Of a DNA stretch of 37,842 bases, positions 19,381 to 28,626 are shown in pieces. A program made the position numbers and the translations under genes. The notes beneath the pieces were generated by a model that had not been told where the DNA came from, did not search any database, and saw nothing but the letters and a program-made list of their open reading frames with translations. The stretch is from Mycobacterium sp. shizuoka-1 (GTDB lineage: Bacteria > Actinomycetota > Actinomycetes > Mycobacteriales > Mycobacteriaceae). Each line of letters begins with the position of its first letter. The stretch's first letter is position 1. Where the stretch lies: positions 127,711 through 165,552 of the forward strand of contig NZ_BEWG01000015.1 of the NCBI RefSeq assembly GCF_002723835.1, written 5' to 3'.

Positions 19381-20862
19381 CTACTCCGCGATGACGTCCC
19401 AGGTGTGTACCGGCTCGTTGGAGTGCATCAGCTCGCAGTACCGCCGCAGCATCTCGGCCAGCGCCTGCGGGCGGGCCATGCCGTCGCGTTGCAGCGCCTG
19501 CACCGTCGCGACCTGCCAGACCGACCCGTTGCGACCGGTCTTGGCGCGGCCTTCGATGACGCCGAGGTAGCGGTCGCGCACCTCGGCGGCCACCCCCCAG
19601 CGGCGCAGGCCCTCGTCGGCCATCGGCAGCAGGGTGCGCAGCACCAGCTCGTCGGGGGTGATCTCGCCACGGCCGGGCCAGTACAATCTGGCGTCGAGGC
19701 CGTGACGCGCAGCCTCGATGAAATTGTCATGTGCGGCAGTGAAACTCATCTTCGTCCACAGCGGCCGGTCCTCTTCGGACAGGGTGCGCAGCGCGCCATA
19801 GTAGAACGCCGAGTTGGCCATCATGTCGACGACCGTCGGCCCGGCGGGAAGCACCCGGTTCTCCACCCGCAGATGCGGGCGGCCGTTGACGACGTCGTAG
19901 ACCGGGCGATTCCACCGGTAGACCGTGCCGTTGTGCAGCCGCAGCTCGGGCAGATGCGGGGTGCGTCCGGCGGCCAGTTCGGCCACCGGATCCTCGTCGG
20001 ACAGTTCGGGCAGCAGCGACGGGAAGTAGCGGACGTTCTCTTCGAACAGGTCGAAGATCGAGGTGATCCAGCGTTCGCCGAACCACACCCGCGGCCGCAC
20101 GCCCTGAGCCTTGAGCTCGTCGGGCCGGGTGTCGGTGGCCTGAGCGAACAACTCGATGCGCGTCTCGGCCCACAGCTGGTGGCCGAAGAAGTACGGGGAG
20201 TTGGCGCCGAGGGCCAGCTGCGGGGCCGCCAGCACCTGCGCGGCGTTCCAGTTCGCGGCGAAATCAGCGGGCGAGACCTGTAGATGCAATTGCATGCTGG
20301 TACAAGCTGATTCGGGTGCGATCGATTCGGCGTGCAGGCTCAGCCGCTCGGGTCCGGTGATGTCGATGAGGATGTCCTCGCCGCGGGCGGTGAAGATCGA
20401 GTCGTTGAGCGCCTGGTACCGCAACGACGGGCTCATCCAGCTGCCGGTCAGATGTTGCGGCATCAGCGTGGGCAGGATCCCGATCATGACGATGTGCGCG
20501 TCGTCGGTGTTGGCCTTGGTCTCGGCGGCGTTGAGGCTGGCGCGAATCTCGTTTTCCAGCTCGAGCGCGGTGCGCCCGGGCAGTGGACGAGGCGGCACGT
20601 TGAATTCGATGTTGTAGGCGCCCAATTCGGTCTGGTAGGCCGGGTCCGCGATCGCGGCCAGCACTTCCTGATTGGACATCGCCGGCTGGTAGTCGTCGGT
20701 GACCAGGTTGCACTCGATCTCCATGCCGGTCAGCGGACGGTCGAACTCGAAACTGGACTGTGCCAGCATGGTTTCGAACACGTCGAGGCACAGTTGCACC
20801 TTGCGCCGGTACTGCTGGCGATGTGCTCGGCTGTAGCTGGCGTGTGTGACCTCGTCCCCCAC
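19381..20862 (-). CDS. GCS2-type glutamate-cysteine ligase-like carboxylate-amine ligase
   Basis: A 493-aa protein of the glutamate-cysteine ligase family 2 / glutamine-synthetase-like fold. Recognisable features are GMEIECNLVTDDYQP (acidic metal-binding strand near residue 46), YNIEFNVPPRPLPG, SMQLHLQVSP and HLRVENRVLPAGPTVVDMMAN (Arg/Glu-rich site). It is distinct from EgtA, which is encoded about 7.4 kb away, so the genome has two ligases of this kind close together. Being an orphan of the glutathione pathway, it may join an amino acid to an amine other than cysteine. The GTG start at 20862 lacks a clear Shine-Dalgarno. It sits between two methyltransferase genes on the same strand. Confidence 0.8.
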   Translation of the reverse strand: MGDEVTHASYSRAHRQQYRRKVQLCLDVFETMLAQSSFEFDRPLTGMEIECNLVTDDYQPAMSNQEVLAAIADPAYQTELGAYNIEFNVPPRPLPGRTALELENEIRASLNAAETKANTDDAHIVMIGILPTLMPQHLTGSWMSPSLRYQALNDSIFTARGEDILIDITGPERLSLHAESIAPESACTSMQLHLQVSPADFAANWNAAQVLAAPQLALGANSPYFFGHQLWAETRIELFAQATDTRPDELKAQGVRPRVWFGERWITSIFDLFEENVRYFPSLLPELSDEDPVAELAAGRTPHLPELRLHNGTVYRWNRPVYDVVNGRPHLRVENRVLPAGPTVVDMMANSAFYYGALRTLSEEDRPLWTKMSFTAAHDNFIEAARHGLDARLYWPGRGEITPDELVLRTLLPMADEGLRRWGVAAEVRDRYLGVIEGRAKTGRNGSVWQVATVQALQRDGMARPQALAEMLRRYCELMHSNEPVHTWDVIAE

Positions 20863-20912
20863 GGGGTCGATGCAACCCGTTCACCGGCTGCTGCGCAAGC
20901 GAAACGCGCAGA

Positions 20913-21662
20913 TCAGTCGCCGCGCCGGGCCACCAGCACCTGCCGGTCGAACGGGTTCGTGCTCACCTCGACGTCGACTCCGGCGTGGGCGCCCAGTGCC
21001 CGCAGCGCCGACGGGCTGTACGAGCGCAGCGAGCTGATCAGCCCGTCATGGGCGAACGGCCACCACAAGGCCAGCGGTGCCATCGCCGCCAGCTTGGCCA
21101 CATGCAGTGGCGCCGGCCACCGCGGCAGATCGATGATGAGCAGTTCGGCGGCCACCCGGGTGCCTTCGGCAAGGACGCGCACCGCCTGTGCCGGGGACAG
21201 ATGGTGAAAGGACAGCGCGAAGACGGCGAGGTCGAACGCGCCGTCCGCGGCGTCGATGGCGGTGGCGTCGACGACTCGGACGCTGGCGCGGGGATGATCG
21301 CCGAGATCGGAAGCCGCGATCGCCGCCACCGACTCGGGGTTGACGTCGGAGACGGTGACCTGCGCGGTGGGGTGCTGTTCGAGCACCGTGCGTGACAGCG
21401 CGCCGTGACCGGCGCCGAGTTCCAGGATCCTCGGGTCGGCGACGTCGGCGACCTCGCGCAGCACCAGTTCGGCGTTGCGGTCGTGCTCGCGGAACAGGGC
21501 GCCGACCCGGTCCAGCGTCGCCACGATGCCGCGCTTGACCTCGTCGTCGACGTCGTCGCGGTCCAGGTATTCCTGGCGGCCGGTCTCCAGCAGCCGATCC
21601 AGACACGAGGCGTCCGGACCGCCGCGCGGCATGTCGGCGATGTCGGAGATCTCGGATGCCAT
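20913..21662 (-). CDS. Class I SAM-dependent methyltransferase
   Basis: A 249-aa protein. Motif I is [17 protein letters not shown], followed by [11 protein letters not shown] (acidic strand 2), [10 protein letters not shown] and [15 protein letters not shown], all typical of small-molecule methyltransferases. After the catalytic core come a hydrophobic segment ([12 protein letters not shown]) and a C-terminal strand pair ending [11 protein letters not shown] 21662 is chosen because CATGAT stands 7 nt upstream; ATG 21674 and 21671 are alternatives. It is the first gene of a three-gene minus-strand run with the GCS2-type ligase (50-nt gap) and the second methyltransferase, and diverges from glpK. 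M. tuberculosis appears to have a toxin-antitoxin pair around this position instead. Confidence 0.82.
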   Translation of the reverse strand: MASEISDIADMPRGGPDASCLDRLLETGRQEYLDRDDVDDEVKRGIVATLDRVGALFREHDRNAELVLREVADVADPRILELGAGHGALSRTVLEQHPTAQVTVSDVNPESVAAIAASDLGDHPRASVRVVDATAIDAADGAFDLAVFALSFHHLSPAQAVRVLAEGTRVAAELLIIDLPRWPAPLHVAKLAAMAPLALWWPFAHDGLISSLRSYSPSALRALGAHAGVDVEVSTNPFDRQVLVARRGD

Positions 21663-21721
21663 GTAGGCCATCATGGACGAAAGGGCTGTCCGTTGGCAGC
21701 ACGCACGTCAGAGGAGAACCG

Positions 21722-23236
21722 TTGGCTGACTTCGTCGCCTCGATCGACCAGGGCACCACCAGCACCCGCTGCATGATCTTCGATCACAAGGGCACCGAGG
21801 TCGGCCGCCACCAGCTCGAGCACGAGCAGATCCTGCCCCAGTCGGGATGGGTCGAGCACAACCCGGTCGAGATCTGGGAACGCACCCAGACAGTGGTGAT
21901 GTCAGCCCTGAACAAGACCAAACTGGCCGCCACCGACCTCGCCGCCCTGGGCATCACCAACCAGCGCGAGACGACCTTGGTGTGGAACCGCAAGACGGGC
22001 CGGCCGTACTACAACGCCATCGTGTGGCAGGACACCCGCACCGACCGTATCGCCGCCGCCCTCGAGCGCGACGGCCGCGGAGACGTCATCCGCCGTAAAG
22101 CCGGCCTGCCCCCGGCCACCTATTTCTCCGGCGGCAAGCTGCAGTGGATCCTGGAGAACGTCGACGGGGTGCGTGCCGACGCCGAACGCGGCGACGCCGT
22201 GTTCGGGACGCCGGACAGCTGGGTGCTGTGGAATCTGACCGGCGGAACCCAGGGCGGGGTGCACATCACCGATGTCACCAACGCCAGCCGCACCATGCTG
22301 ATGAATCTGGAGACCCTGGATTGGGACGACGAGCTGTTGGCGCTGTTCGGGATTCCCCGGGCGATGCTGCCGCAGATCCGACCGTCGTCGTCACCGGAGC
22401 CCTACGGGATGACCCACCCCGACGGCCCGGCCGGCGGTGAAGTGCCGCTGACCGCGAGCCTGGGCGACCAGCAGGCCGCAATGGTGGGACAGGTGTGCCT
22501 GGCTCCTGGGGAGGCCAAGAACACCTACGGGACCGGCAACTTCTTGCTGCTGAACACCGGCGAAAAAATCGTGCGCAGCGACAACGGCCTGCTGACCACG
22601 GTGTGCTATCAATTCGGTGACGCCAAACCCGTTTACGCCCTTGAGGGTTCGATCGCGGTGACCGGCTCGGCGGTGCAATGGCTGCGCGACCAGCTCGGCA
22701 TCATCAGCGGTGCATCGCAGAGCGAAACCCTGGCCGCGCAGGTCCCCGACAACGGCGGGGTGTATTTCGTCCCGGCGTTCTCCGGACTGTTCGCCCCGTA
22801 TTGGCGCTCGGATGCCCGCGGCGCGATCGTCGGGCTGTCCCGGTACAACTCCAACGCACACGTGGCACGTGCGACCTTGGAGGCGATCTGCTATCAGAGC
22901 CGCGACGTCGTCGACGCGATGGAAGCCGATTCCGGTGTGCACCTTGAGGTTTTGAAGGTCGACGGTGGTGTCACCCAGAACGAGCTGTGCATGCAGATCC
23001 AGGCCGATGTGCTCGGCGTCGACGTGGTGCGTCCGGTGGTGGCCGAGACGACCGCGTTGGGCGCGGCCTATGCGGCGGGGCTGGCGGTCGGATTCTGGTC
23101 CGATCCCGATGATCTGAGGGCCAATTGGCTCCAAGACCGCACGTGGTCGCCGTCGTGGACCGACGAACAGCGTGAGGCCGGATACGCCGGCTGGCGCAAG
23201 GCGGTGCAGCGCACGCTGGACTGGGTCGAGGTCTAG
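21722..23236 (+). CDS. glpK: Glycerol kinase
   Basis: A 504-aa cytoplasmic FGGY-family kinase that converts glycerol to glycerol 3-phosphate for catabolism and phospholipid synthesis. The ATP phosphate-binding loop is [15 protein letters not shown] at the N-terminus. FGGY signatures [15 protein letters not shown] and [17 protein letters not shown] are present, with the usual [15 protein letters not shown] region between. Start: TTG at 21722 with GAGGAG at 21711-21716, 5 nt upstream; 22 further in-frame codons upstream are not used. No glpD or glpF is adjacent. Its stop overlaps the end of the convergent phosphatase gene by 4 nt. Confidence 0.96.
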   Translation: MADFVASIDQGTTSTRCMIFDHKGTEVGRHQLEHEQILPQSGWVEHNPVEIWERTQTVVMSALNKTKLAATDLAALGITNQRETTLVWNRKTGRPYYNAIVWQDTRTDRIAAALERDGRGDVIRRKAGLPPATYFSGGKLQWILENVDGVRADAERGDAVFGTPDSWVLWNLTGGTQGGVHITDVTNASRTMLMNLETLDWDDELLALFGIPRAMLPQIRPSSSPEPYGMTHPDGPAGGEVPLTASLGDQQAAMVGQVCLAPGEAKNTYGTGNFLLLNTGEKIVRSDNGLLTTVCYQFGDAKPVYALEGSIAVTGSAVQWLRDQLGIISGASQSETLAAQVPDNGGVYFVPAFSGLFAPYWRSDARGAIVGLSRYNSNAHVARATLEAICYQSRDVVDAMEADSGVHLEVLKVDGGVTQNELCMQIQADVLGVDVVRPVVAETTALGAAYAAGLAVGFWSDPDDLRANWLQDRTWSPSWTDEQREAGYAGWRKAVQRTLDWVEV

Positions 23237-24417
23237 GAGCTCAGCGCGGGTACGACGGCATCCAGCGGGCACACCTCGCCTTGGCAGCCGGCCGGGGTCA
23301 GCGGCGCCCACTGGGGGTCGCCGCCGGTCAGATCGCGTATCTGGCGCAGGGTTTGGGAGCGATAGGACGTCCGCACGAGCCGATTGCCGTCGGCGTCCTC
23401 GACCACCTCGAAGACCAAGGCGCCGCCGGGTGCCGGCTCGTCGTCGGCGAAGCCGGCGATCGACCAGTGCAGGTCCAGCAGTCCGGCGAGGTTGGCGATG
23501 TCGGTGTCGTGACCGACGACGACGGTCAGGGGCGGGCCGTCGGCGAGCGCATCGCGAACGAGGGTCGCGATCCCGCCGGCGTTGGCCAGCGCCATCGGTC
23601 GCGGCCGGGCGATGATCGACAGCTCCACCGCGTGCAGCTGCCCCACCGCGCGGATGTCCTCGGCGCTGGCGCGGCCCCAGCCCACCTCCGACATCGATTT
23701 GCCCTCGGCATACTGCAGCTCCAGCACTTCGGAGACCACCGAACCGTGGGCGAGCGCGCCGGTCAGCTTGGGCCGGTGGGTGCCGGTGGGATCGATGTCG
23801 ACGCCGCTCGGCAGGTCGGTGAGCCCGCAGTCGCCGGTGCGGGGACCACACAGGATGCGGGTCACAGCATCCAGCGCCGGTTGGTATCGCCGCGCCACAT
23901 CCGTTGCCCCACCGGGCCCCAACGCGGCGTCGACGGCCTCCGCCGCGGCCTCGGGCGTCACGCCTGCGGTCCGGTACTCGGCGAAGAGTGGGTCGGCGAC
24001 ACCCTGCGGTTGATGTTCGTTGACGATCCCGCAGCCGGGTGCCAGGGCGGCGGCGTAGGCGTCGCCGGTCGCGATGGTGCGTTCCAGCGAGTCCGACACG
24101 ATGCGCACCTCGCCGGTCGGCGGGCATCCGTGGGCGGCTAGCACCCCGTCGGCGCCGAAGTGCCGGGCATCGGCAGCCGCCAGCAACCGGATCGCGGCCG
24201 CACCGTGTTGGGTGAGCCACCCGGGTCGGGTGGTCCACGTCGGCCAGGGATCAGGCGCGACCGAGACAGGAACGGGAGGTTCGGTGTTGGGCGGCCGGAC
24301 GCCGTGGCGCATCACCATCACGGTGCGCACCACATGCCAGGTGTCGGCCCGGCCGGTGGGCGCCACGCCCGCTACAACGATGCCGAATGCCAGCAGGAGC
24401 GTCATCGACCGCAGCAC
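23233..24417 (-). CDS. Secreted histidine acid phosphatase-family protein
   Basis: A 394-aa protein of the histidine phosphatase superfamily, clade 2. The N-terminal catalytic motif is [10 protein letters not shown] (R37, H38, R41), with the phosphohistidine formed on H38, and the proton-donor motif is [12 protein letters not shown] in the C-terminal third. A signal peptide of about 24 residues (ending PTGRA) indicates export. At least six cysteines suggest disulfides. The family includes glucose-1-phosphatase and phytases; the substrate is not clear. GTG 24417 gives a signal peptide with a positive n-region; ATG 24405 is an alternative. It is tail-to-tail with glpK, sharing stop-codon bases. 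Confidence 0.85.
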   Translation of the reverse strand: MLRSMTLLLAFGIVVAGVAPTGRADTWHVVRTVMVMRHGVRPPNTEPPVPVSVAPDPWPTWTTRPGWLTQHGAAAIRLLAAADARHFGADGVLAAHGCPPTGEVRIVSDSLERTIATGDAYAAALAPGCGIVNEHQPQGVADPLFAEYRTAGVTPEAAAEAVDAALGPGGATDVARRYQPALDAVTRILCGPRTGDCGLTDLPSGVDIDPTGTHRPKLTGALAHGSVVSEVLELQYAEGKSMSEVGWGRASAEDIRAVGQLHAVELSIIARPRPMALANAGGIATLVRDALADGPPLTVVVGHDTDIANLAGLLDLHWSIAGFADDEPAPGGALVFEVVEDADGNRLVRTSYRSQTLRQIRDLTGGDPQWAPLTPAGCQGEVCPLDAVVPALSS

Positions 24418-24437
24418 AGAGGCATCGAAGCATGAGT

Positions 24438-24478
24438 TGGGCGCGGTTTCGAGCGCTGCACGCCCGAAACCGCGCCCA
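24438..24478. terminator. Perfect 14-bp hairpin downstream of the first padR gene
   Basis: Arms TGGGCGCGGTTTCG (24438-24451) and its exact complement (24465-24478), loop 13 nt. It stands 10 nt after the stop of the minus-strand PadR gene and upstream of the phosphatase gene. No T tract follows. It probably ends padR transcription or stabilises its 3' end. Confidence 0.55.
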
Positions 24479-24487
24479 CGTCAGGGA

Positions 24488-25240
24488 TTACTCCGATTCG
24501 CCGAGGATCTGATAGATCTCGCGACGCGCATTGTTGACGATGTCGATGATGCGCTGCTGCTGTTCGGCGTTGGCAGCGAATGCCGCCTGTCGTACGGCCC
24601 CGAACAACTGGCCTACGGCGGCACGGATGTTGATCTGGCCGGGGTCGGCGCCTTCGGTGATCTCGTCCCAGGGCGCGGTTTCGATCTTCTCAGCGGCGGC
24701 GCGGCCTTCGTCGGTCAGCTCGAACAGTTTCTTGCTGCCTTCGGATTCGCTTGCCACCAGCAGACCTTCGTCGGCCAGCAGCTGCAGGGTGGGGTAGACC
24801 GAGCCCGGGCTCGGCTTCCATAGATCCTGGCTGCGCTCGGCGATCTCCTGGATCATCTCGTAGCCGTGCATCGGTCGCTCTGCAAGCAACTTGAGGATTG
24901 CGGCGCGCACGTCACCGCGGCGACCGCGTCCGCGGCCGTGTCCGCGACGGCCGCCGCGTCCACCACCGGGTCCGAAGCCCGGGCCAAAGCCGGGACCGAA
25001 GCCGGGACCGAAGCCGGGGCCGAAGCCGGGGCCGAAGCCGGGACCGAACGGCGGACCGTCGTGACGGCCGGACTGGTCGCGGAACTGCTCACGGAGCTGG
25101 TCGCGGAACTCGCGACGGGCGTGCCGGTCGTGGCGGCGGCCACGCCCCGCGGGGGCGAAGCCGAAACCGGGACCGAAGCCTGGGCCGAAGCCCGGGCGGC
25201 CCATATCAGGGCCGCCGAACTGGGGAAATGGGGTGTTCAT
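24488..25240 (-). CDS. PadR-family regulator with a Gly-Phe-Pro-rich N-terminal extension
   Basis: A 250-aa protein. Residues 1-110 are low complexity: FGPG repeats flank a charged helix (HARREFRDQLREQFRDQ), then comes an RGG/RGR-rich basic stretch. The PadR winged-helix domain follows at about 112-190 (VRAAILKLLAERPMHGYEMIQ, PGSVYPTLQLLADEGLL, KKLFELTDEG), and a helical dimerisation tail ends the protein. Such regulators usually repress genes that respond to phenolics, antibiotics or other small molecules. ATG 25240 is preferred over TTG 25243. An 80-nt upstream gap holds a -35/-10 pair overlapped by inverted repeats, so autoregulation is likely. A second padR gene lies just upstream. Confidence 0.88.
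   Translation of the reverse strand: MNTPFPQFGGPDMGRPGFGPGFGPGFGFAPAGRGRRHDRHARREFRDQLREQFRDQSGRHDGPPFGPGFGPGFGPGFGPGFGPGFGPGFGPGGGRGGRRGHGRGRGRRGDVRAAILKLLAERPMHGYEMIQEIAERSQDLWKPSPGSVYPTLQLLADEGLLVASESEGSKKLFELTDEGRAAAEKIETAPWDEITEGADPGQINIRAAVGQLFGAVRQAAFAANAEQQQRIIDIVNNARREIYQILGESE
24965..25048 (-). repeat. Seven-copy 12-bp tandem repeat coding FGPG
   Basis: Seven consecutive 12-bp units (GCCGGGACCGAA type on the plus strand) inside the PadR gene. Copies differ at third positions, and one carries CCAAA instead of CCGAA. Shorter FGPG copies occur near the protein start. Confidence 0.9.
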
Positions 25241-25261
25241 CAAGGTTCTCGTTTCTGGTCA

Positions 25262-25307
25262 GGAAACGCCGAATGCGTTTCCGATACGTTGACGATATAT
25301 CGGAAAC
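25262..25307. promoter_or_regulatory. Nested inverted repeats: candidate operator of the first padR gene
   Basis: Two overlapping dyads are seen. One is GTTTCCGATA-N11-TATCGGAAAC, perfect 10-bp arms at 25277-25286 and 25298-25307. The other is GGAAACGC-CGAAT-GCGTTTCC at 25262-25282. They share the GTTTCC half-site at 25277-25282, giving three half-sites. The 10-bp dyad covers the candidate -10, so binding would block transcription. Confidence 0.65.
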
Positions 25308-25320
25308 TATCGCGATGCAA
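25292..25320 (-). promoter_or_regulatory. Candidate promoter of the first padR gene
   Basis: On the minus strand TTGCAT (25320-25315), a 17-nt spacer, then TATCGT (25297-25292). The start site would be near 25285, leaving a leader of about 45 nt. One operator arm lies in the spacer, the other spans the predicted start. Confidence 0.5.
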
Positions 25321-25323
25321 CGG

Positions 25324-25848
25324 TCAGTTTGATCGGCGATCGATTTCCGCGACCACCCAGCGGGCCCACTCCGTCTCCATGACCGCCACGCGCAGCCCGA
25401 ACTCCAGCGCCGCCCGCCCGTAGAACGCGGCGTCGCTGCCCTGCCAGTCCATCGAATCGCGCAGCTGCTCGTAGCGGGCGAGCTCGGCTTCGGCATGCTC
25501 GGCAACCGACACCATGTAGGACCTGGCTTGCTCGGTCGTCATCTCGCCGAGCAGGAACACCCGCAGCAGTTCGGCGCTGCGGTATGGCGGGTCGTCCTGC
25601 GGGTTGGTCATCCAGCGCACCAGGTCGCGCCGGCCGGTATCGGTGACTCGGTACTCCTTGCGGCCGCGCGGGCCGATGTCGGTGACCTCGATCAGGCCGT
25701 CGCCGGCCAGCTTGTTGAGCTCGCCGTAGAGCTGGCTCTGGGTGGCCGGCCAGACGTTGGCCATGGACGACTCGAACCGCTTGAGCAGGTCGTACCCGCT
25801 GCCGGGCTGCTGCGCCAACAGGCCCAGCGCCGCGTACCGAAGACTCAC
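25324..25848 (-). CDS. PadR-family regulator (Vir-like C-terminal domain)
   Basis: A 174-aa protein. The winged helix is at the N-terminus (LRYAALGLLAQQPGSGYDLLKRF, QSQLYGELNKLAGDGLIEV, GRKEYRVTDTGRRDLVRWM), then a four-helix C-terminal domain (about 85-174) of the PadR subfamily that binds effectors and dimerises. GTG 25848 is chosen since the product then begins at the conserved SLRYAALG and TACGAT stands 6 nt upstream; GTG 25869 is an alternative. It is divergent from the carotenoid-oxygenase gene, with two ACATGTCA sites in the shared gap, so it probably controls itself and that gene. The first padR gene lies downstream on the same strand. Confidence 0.88.
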   Translation of the reverse strand: MSLRYAALGLLAQQPGSGYDLLKRFESSMANVWPATQSQLYGELNKLAGDGLIEVTDIGPRGRKEYRVTDTGRRDLVRWMTNPQDDPPYRSAELLRVFLLGEMTTEQARSYMVSVAEHAEAELARYEQLRDSMDWQGSDAAFYGRAALEFGLRVAVMETEWARWVVAEIDRRSN

Positions 25849-25854
25849 CCGCTC

Positions 25855-25860
25855 ATCGTA
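25855..25860 (-). promoter_or_regulatory. Candidate -10 box of the second padR gene
   Basis: TACGAT on the minus strand, ending 6 nt before GTG 25848. The ACATGTCA site at 25868-25875 lies just upstream, within the expected RNA polymerase footprint. Confidence 0.4.
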
Positions 25861-25867
25861 GGGCCGC

Positions 25868-25875
25868 ACATGTCA
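25868..25875. promoter_or_regulatory. Candidate PadR operator 1
   Basis: ACATGTCA, containing the palindrome ACATGT. It lies 8 nt upstream of the padR -10 box. An identical site lies 53 bp away at 25921-25928. PadR-type repressors are known to bind ATGT/ACAT dyads. Confidence 0.5.
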
Positions 25876-25917
25876 GTTGTGGAACGTCCCGCGCGGAGCG
25901 CAGACAACATTTCACTA

Positions 25918-25946
25918 TTGACATGTCATCAGTGGATCGTCAAAGT
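25918..25946 (+). promoter_or_regulatory. Promoter of the carotenoid-oxygenase gene overlapped by PadR operator 2
   Basis: Consensus -35 TTGACA (25918-25923), a 17-nt spacer, CAAAGT as -10 (25941-25946), then 7 nt to the ATG at 25954. The perfect palindrome TGACATGTCA (25919-25928) overlaps the -35, so a bound repressor would exclude RNA polymerase. The transcript is predicted to be leaderless. Confidence 0.6.
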
Positions 25947-25953
25947 GGTCGGT

Positions 25954-27300
<1,347 letters not shown>

Positions 27301-27349
27301 CGGTACCGCGCTGCCCGGGGCGCGCGCACTGTTGCGACGATGAGGGCCC

Positions 27350-28099
27350 ATGGATGACTTCAGCGCGCTACCCGGCACGGCGATCGTCATCGGCGGCACC
27401 GGCGGGATCGGGTCGGCGATCGTGCGGATGCTGGCTGCCCGCGGTTCGCGGGTGGGTTTCACCTACTTCGGCAATGCCGCCAAGGCCGCCGAACTCGGTG
27501 GTGGTGGCGTCAGTGGCCGGCACGTGGACATCACCGACGCCGCGGCGGTGCGGCAGGTGATCGATGCCTTCGCCGAGCCGGGCGGAGTGCACACCGTCGT
27601 CCACGCCGCCGGCGCCCACGTGCCGATGCGGCACCTCAGCACCGTCGGGCCCGATCGCTTCGAGCACCAACTGCGCACCGATACGGCCGGGTTCTTCCAT
27701 GTCGTCGCCGCCGCGCTGCCGCACCTGCGCAGCGCGCGCGGCAGCCTGGTGGCAGTGACCACGGCGGCCACACGGCGGTTCGCCGTCCGCGACGGTCTGT
27801 CGGTCGCCCCGAAGGCCGCCATCGAGGCGCTGATCCGGGGCATCGCCGCCGAGGAAGGCCGGTTCGGCGTGCGGGCGAACTGCGTGGGCCCCGGCATGCT
27901 GGTCGACGGCAACGCCGAACGGCTGATCGCCGACGGTGACCTCGACGAGAAGGCACTCGAGGCCGCCCGGCGGAACACCCCGCTGGGGCGGTTCGGCGCC
28001 GCCGACGATGTCGCCGAGGCAGTGTGCTTCCTTGCGTCGCCCAGGGCCGGATTCGTCACCGGCCAGAAGCTCGACGTCGACGGCGGTTACGGTGTCTGA
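27350..28099 (+). CDS. SDR-fold protein with altered catalytic tetrad
   Basis: A 249-aa protein with the classical SDR layout: cofactor loop GGTGGIG at residues 15-21, D60 after strand 3, HAAGAH at 85-90, and C-terminal GFVTGQKLDVDGGYGV. The usual Asn-Ser-Tyr-Lys tetrad aligns as D111, T138, S151 and K155 (LSVAPKAAI in place of YxxxK). Only Lys is kept, so normal dehydrogenase chemistry is doubtful; it may bind cofactor without turnover or use different chemistry. ATG 27350 has GAGGG 3 nt upstream. It starts 49 nt after the oxygenase gene, and its end overlaps the next gene by 8 nt. Confidence 0.85.
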   Translation: MDDFSALPGTAIVIGGTGGIGSAIVRMLAARGSRVGFTYFGNAAKAAELGGGGVSGRHVDITDAAAVRQVIDAFAEPGGVHTVVHAAGAHVPMRHLSTVGPDRFEHQLRTDTAGFFHVVAAALPHLRSARGSLVAVTTAATRRFAVRDGLSVAPKAAIEALIRGIAAEEGRFGVRANCVGPGMLVDGNAERLIADGDLDEKALEAARRNTPLGRFGAADDVAEAVCFLASPRAGFVTGQKLDVDGGYGV

Positions 28100-28601
28100 T
28101 GCCGCCGACCGGCTTGCCGACGTCCAGGCGATCCGTGACGTGATCGCGACGTACTGCCGTGGCGTCGACCGGCTGGATCTCGACCTGGTGCGGCAGGCCT
28201 ATCACCCCGACGGCGTCGACCACCACACCGGTTTCGACGGGGCGGTGGACGAGTTCGTGCCCTGGTTGCAACGAGGACTCGAAACACTTTCCGGAACAAT
28301 GCATTTCGTCGGCAACCACCACGTCGACTTCGTCACCGACGACCGCGCGATCAGCGAAACCTATGTGATGGCAACCCATTGGGGCCGGCCGGACCAGGAT
28401 CAGCGGGCCAATTTCACCACCGGTGCGCGGTATGTCGACCTGATGGAACGCCGCAACGGCCGGTGGGCCATCGCCGAGCGCTGGGCGGTGCGGGAATGGA
28501 CCCGCCCCGACGTCTTCGTCGCGCCGGAACGTCGCGGTCCGCGGGGCACGCGGGATGCTGAGGACCCGCTGTCGGTCGTCCTGAAACGCTTTGGCCTGTA
28601 G
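28092..28601 (+). CDS. SnoaL-like / NTF2-fold protein
   Basis: A 169-aa protein with the SnoaL_4 / nuclear transport factor 2-like cone fold. The typical opening ADVQAIRDVIATYCRGVDRLDLDLVRQAYHPDGVDHH places a conserved Asp and His in the pocket, and GARYVDLMERRNGRWAIAERW forms the long closing strands. Relatives are isomerases, dehydratases or ring-cleaving oxygenase small subunits; the reaction here cannot be read. GTG 28092 overlaps the SDR stop by 8 nt, indicating coupled translation. It probably acts with the SDR and the oxygenase on one substrate series. Confidence 0.82.
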   Translation: MSDAADRLADVQAIRDVIATYCRGVDRLDLDLVRQAYHPDGVDHHTGFDGAVDEFVPWLQRGLETLSGTMHFVGNHHVDFVTDDRAISETYVMATHWGRPDQDQRANFTTGARYVDLMERRNGRWAIAERWAVREWTRPDVFVAPERRGPRGTRDAEDPLSVVLKRFGL

Positions 28602-28611
28602 GCGGCGCGAG

Positions 28612-28617
28612 TACCCT
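28612..28617 (+). promoter_or_regulatory. Candidate -10 box for the 52-aa gene and antiporter
   Basis: TACCCT (TANNNT) ends 9 nt before ATG 28627, with no Shine-Dalgarno. Confidence 0.35.
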
Positions 28618-28626
28618 CAGCACACC

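Noticed and set aside
20891..20911. CTGCGC-N9-GCGCAG hairpin after the 249-aa methyltransferase gene
   Set aside because: The stem is only 6 bp, it touches the stop codon and has no T tract, and the next gene is codirectional 50 nt away. Too weak to call a terminator.
24965..25048. Regular 12-bp repeats resembling a CRISPR-like array
   Set aside because: Units are contiguous with no spacers, in frame and coding FGPG; no cas genes are present.
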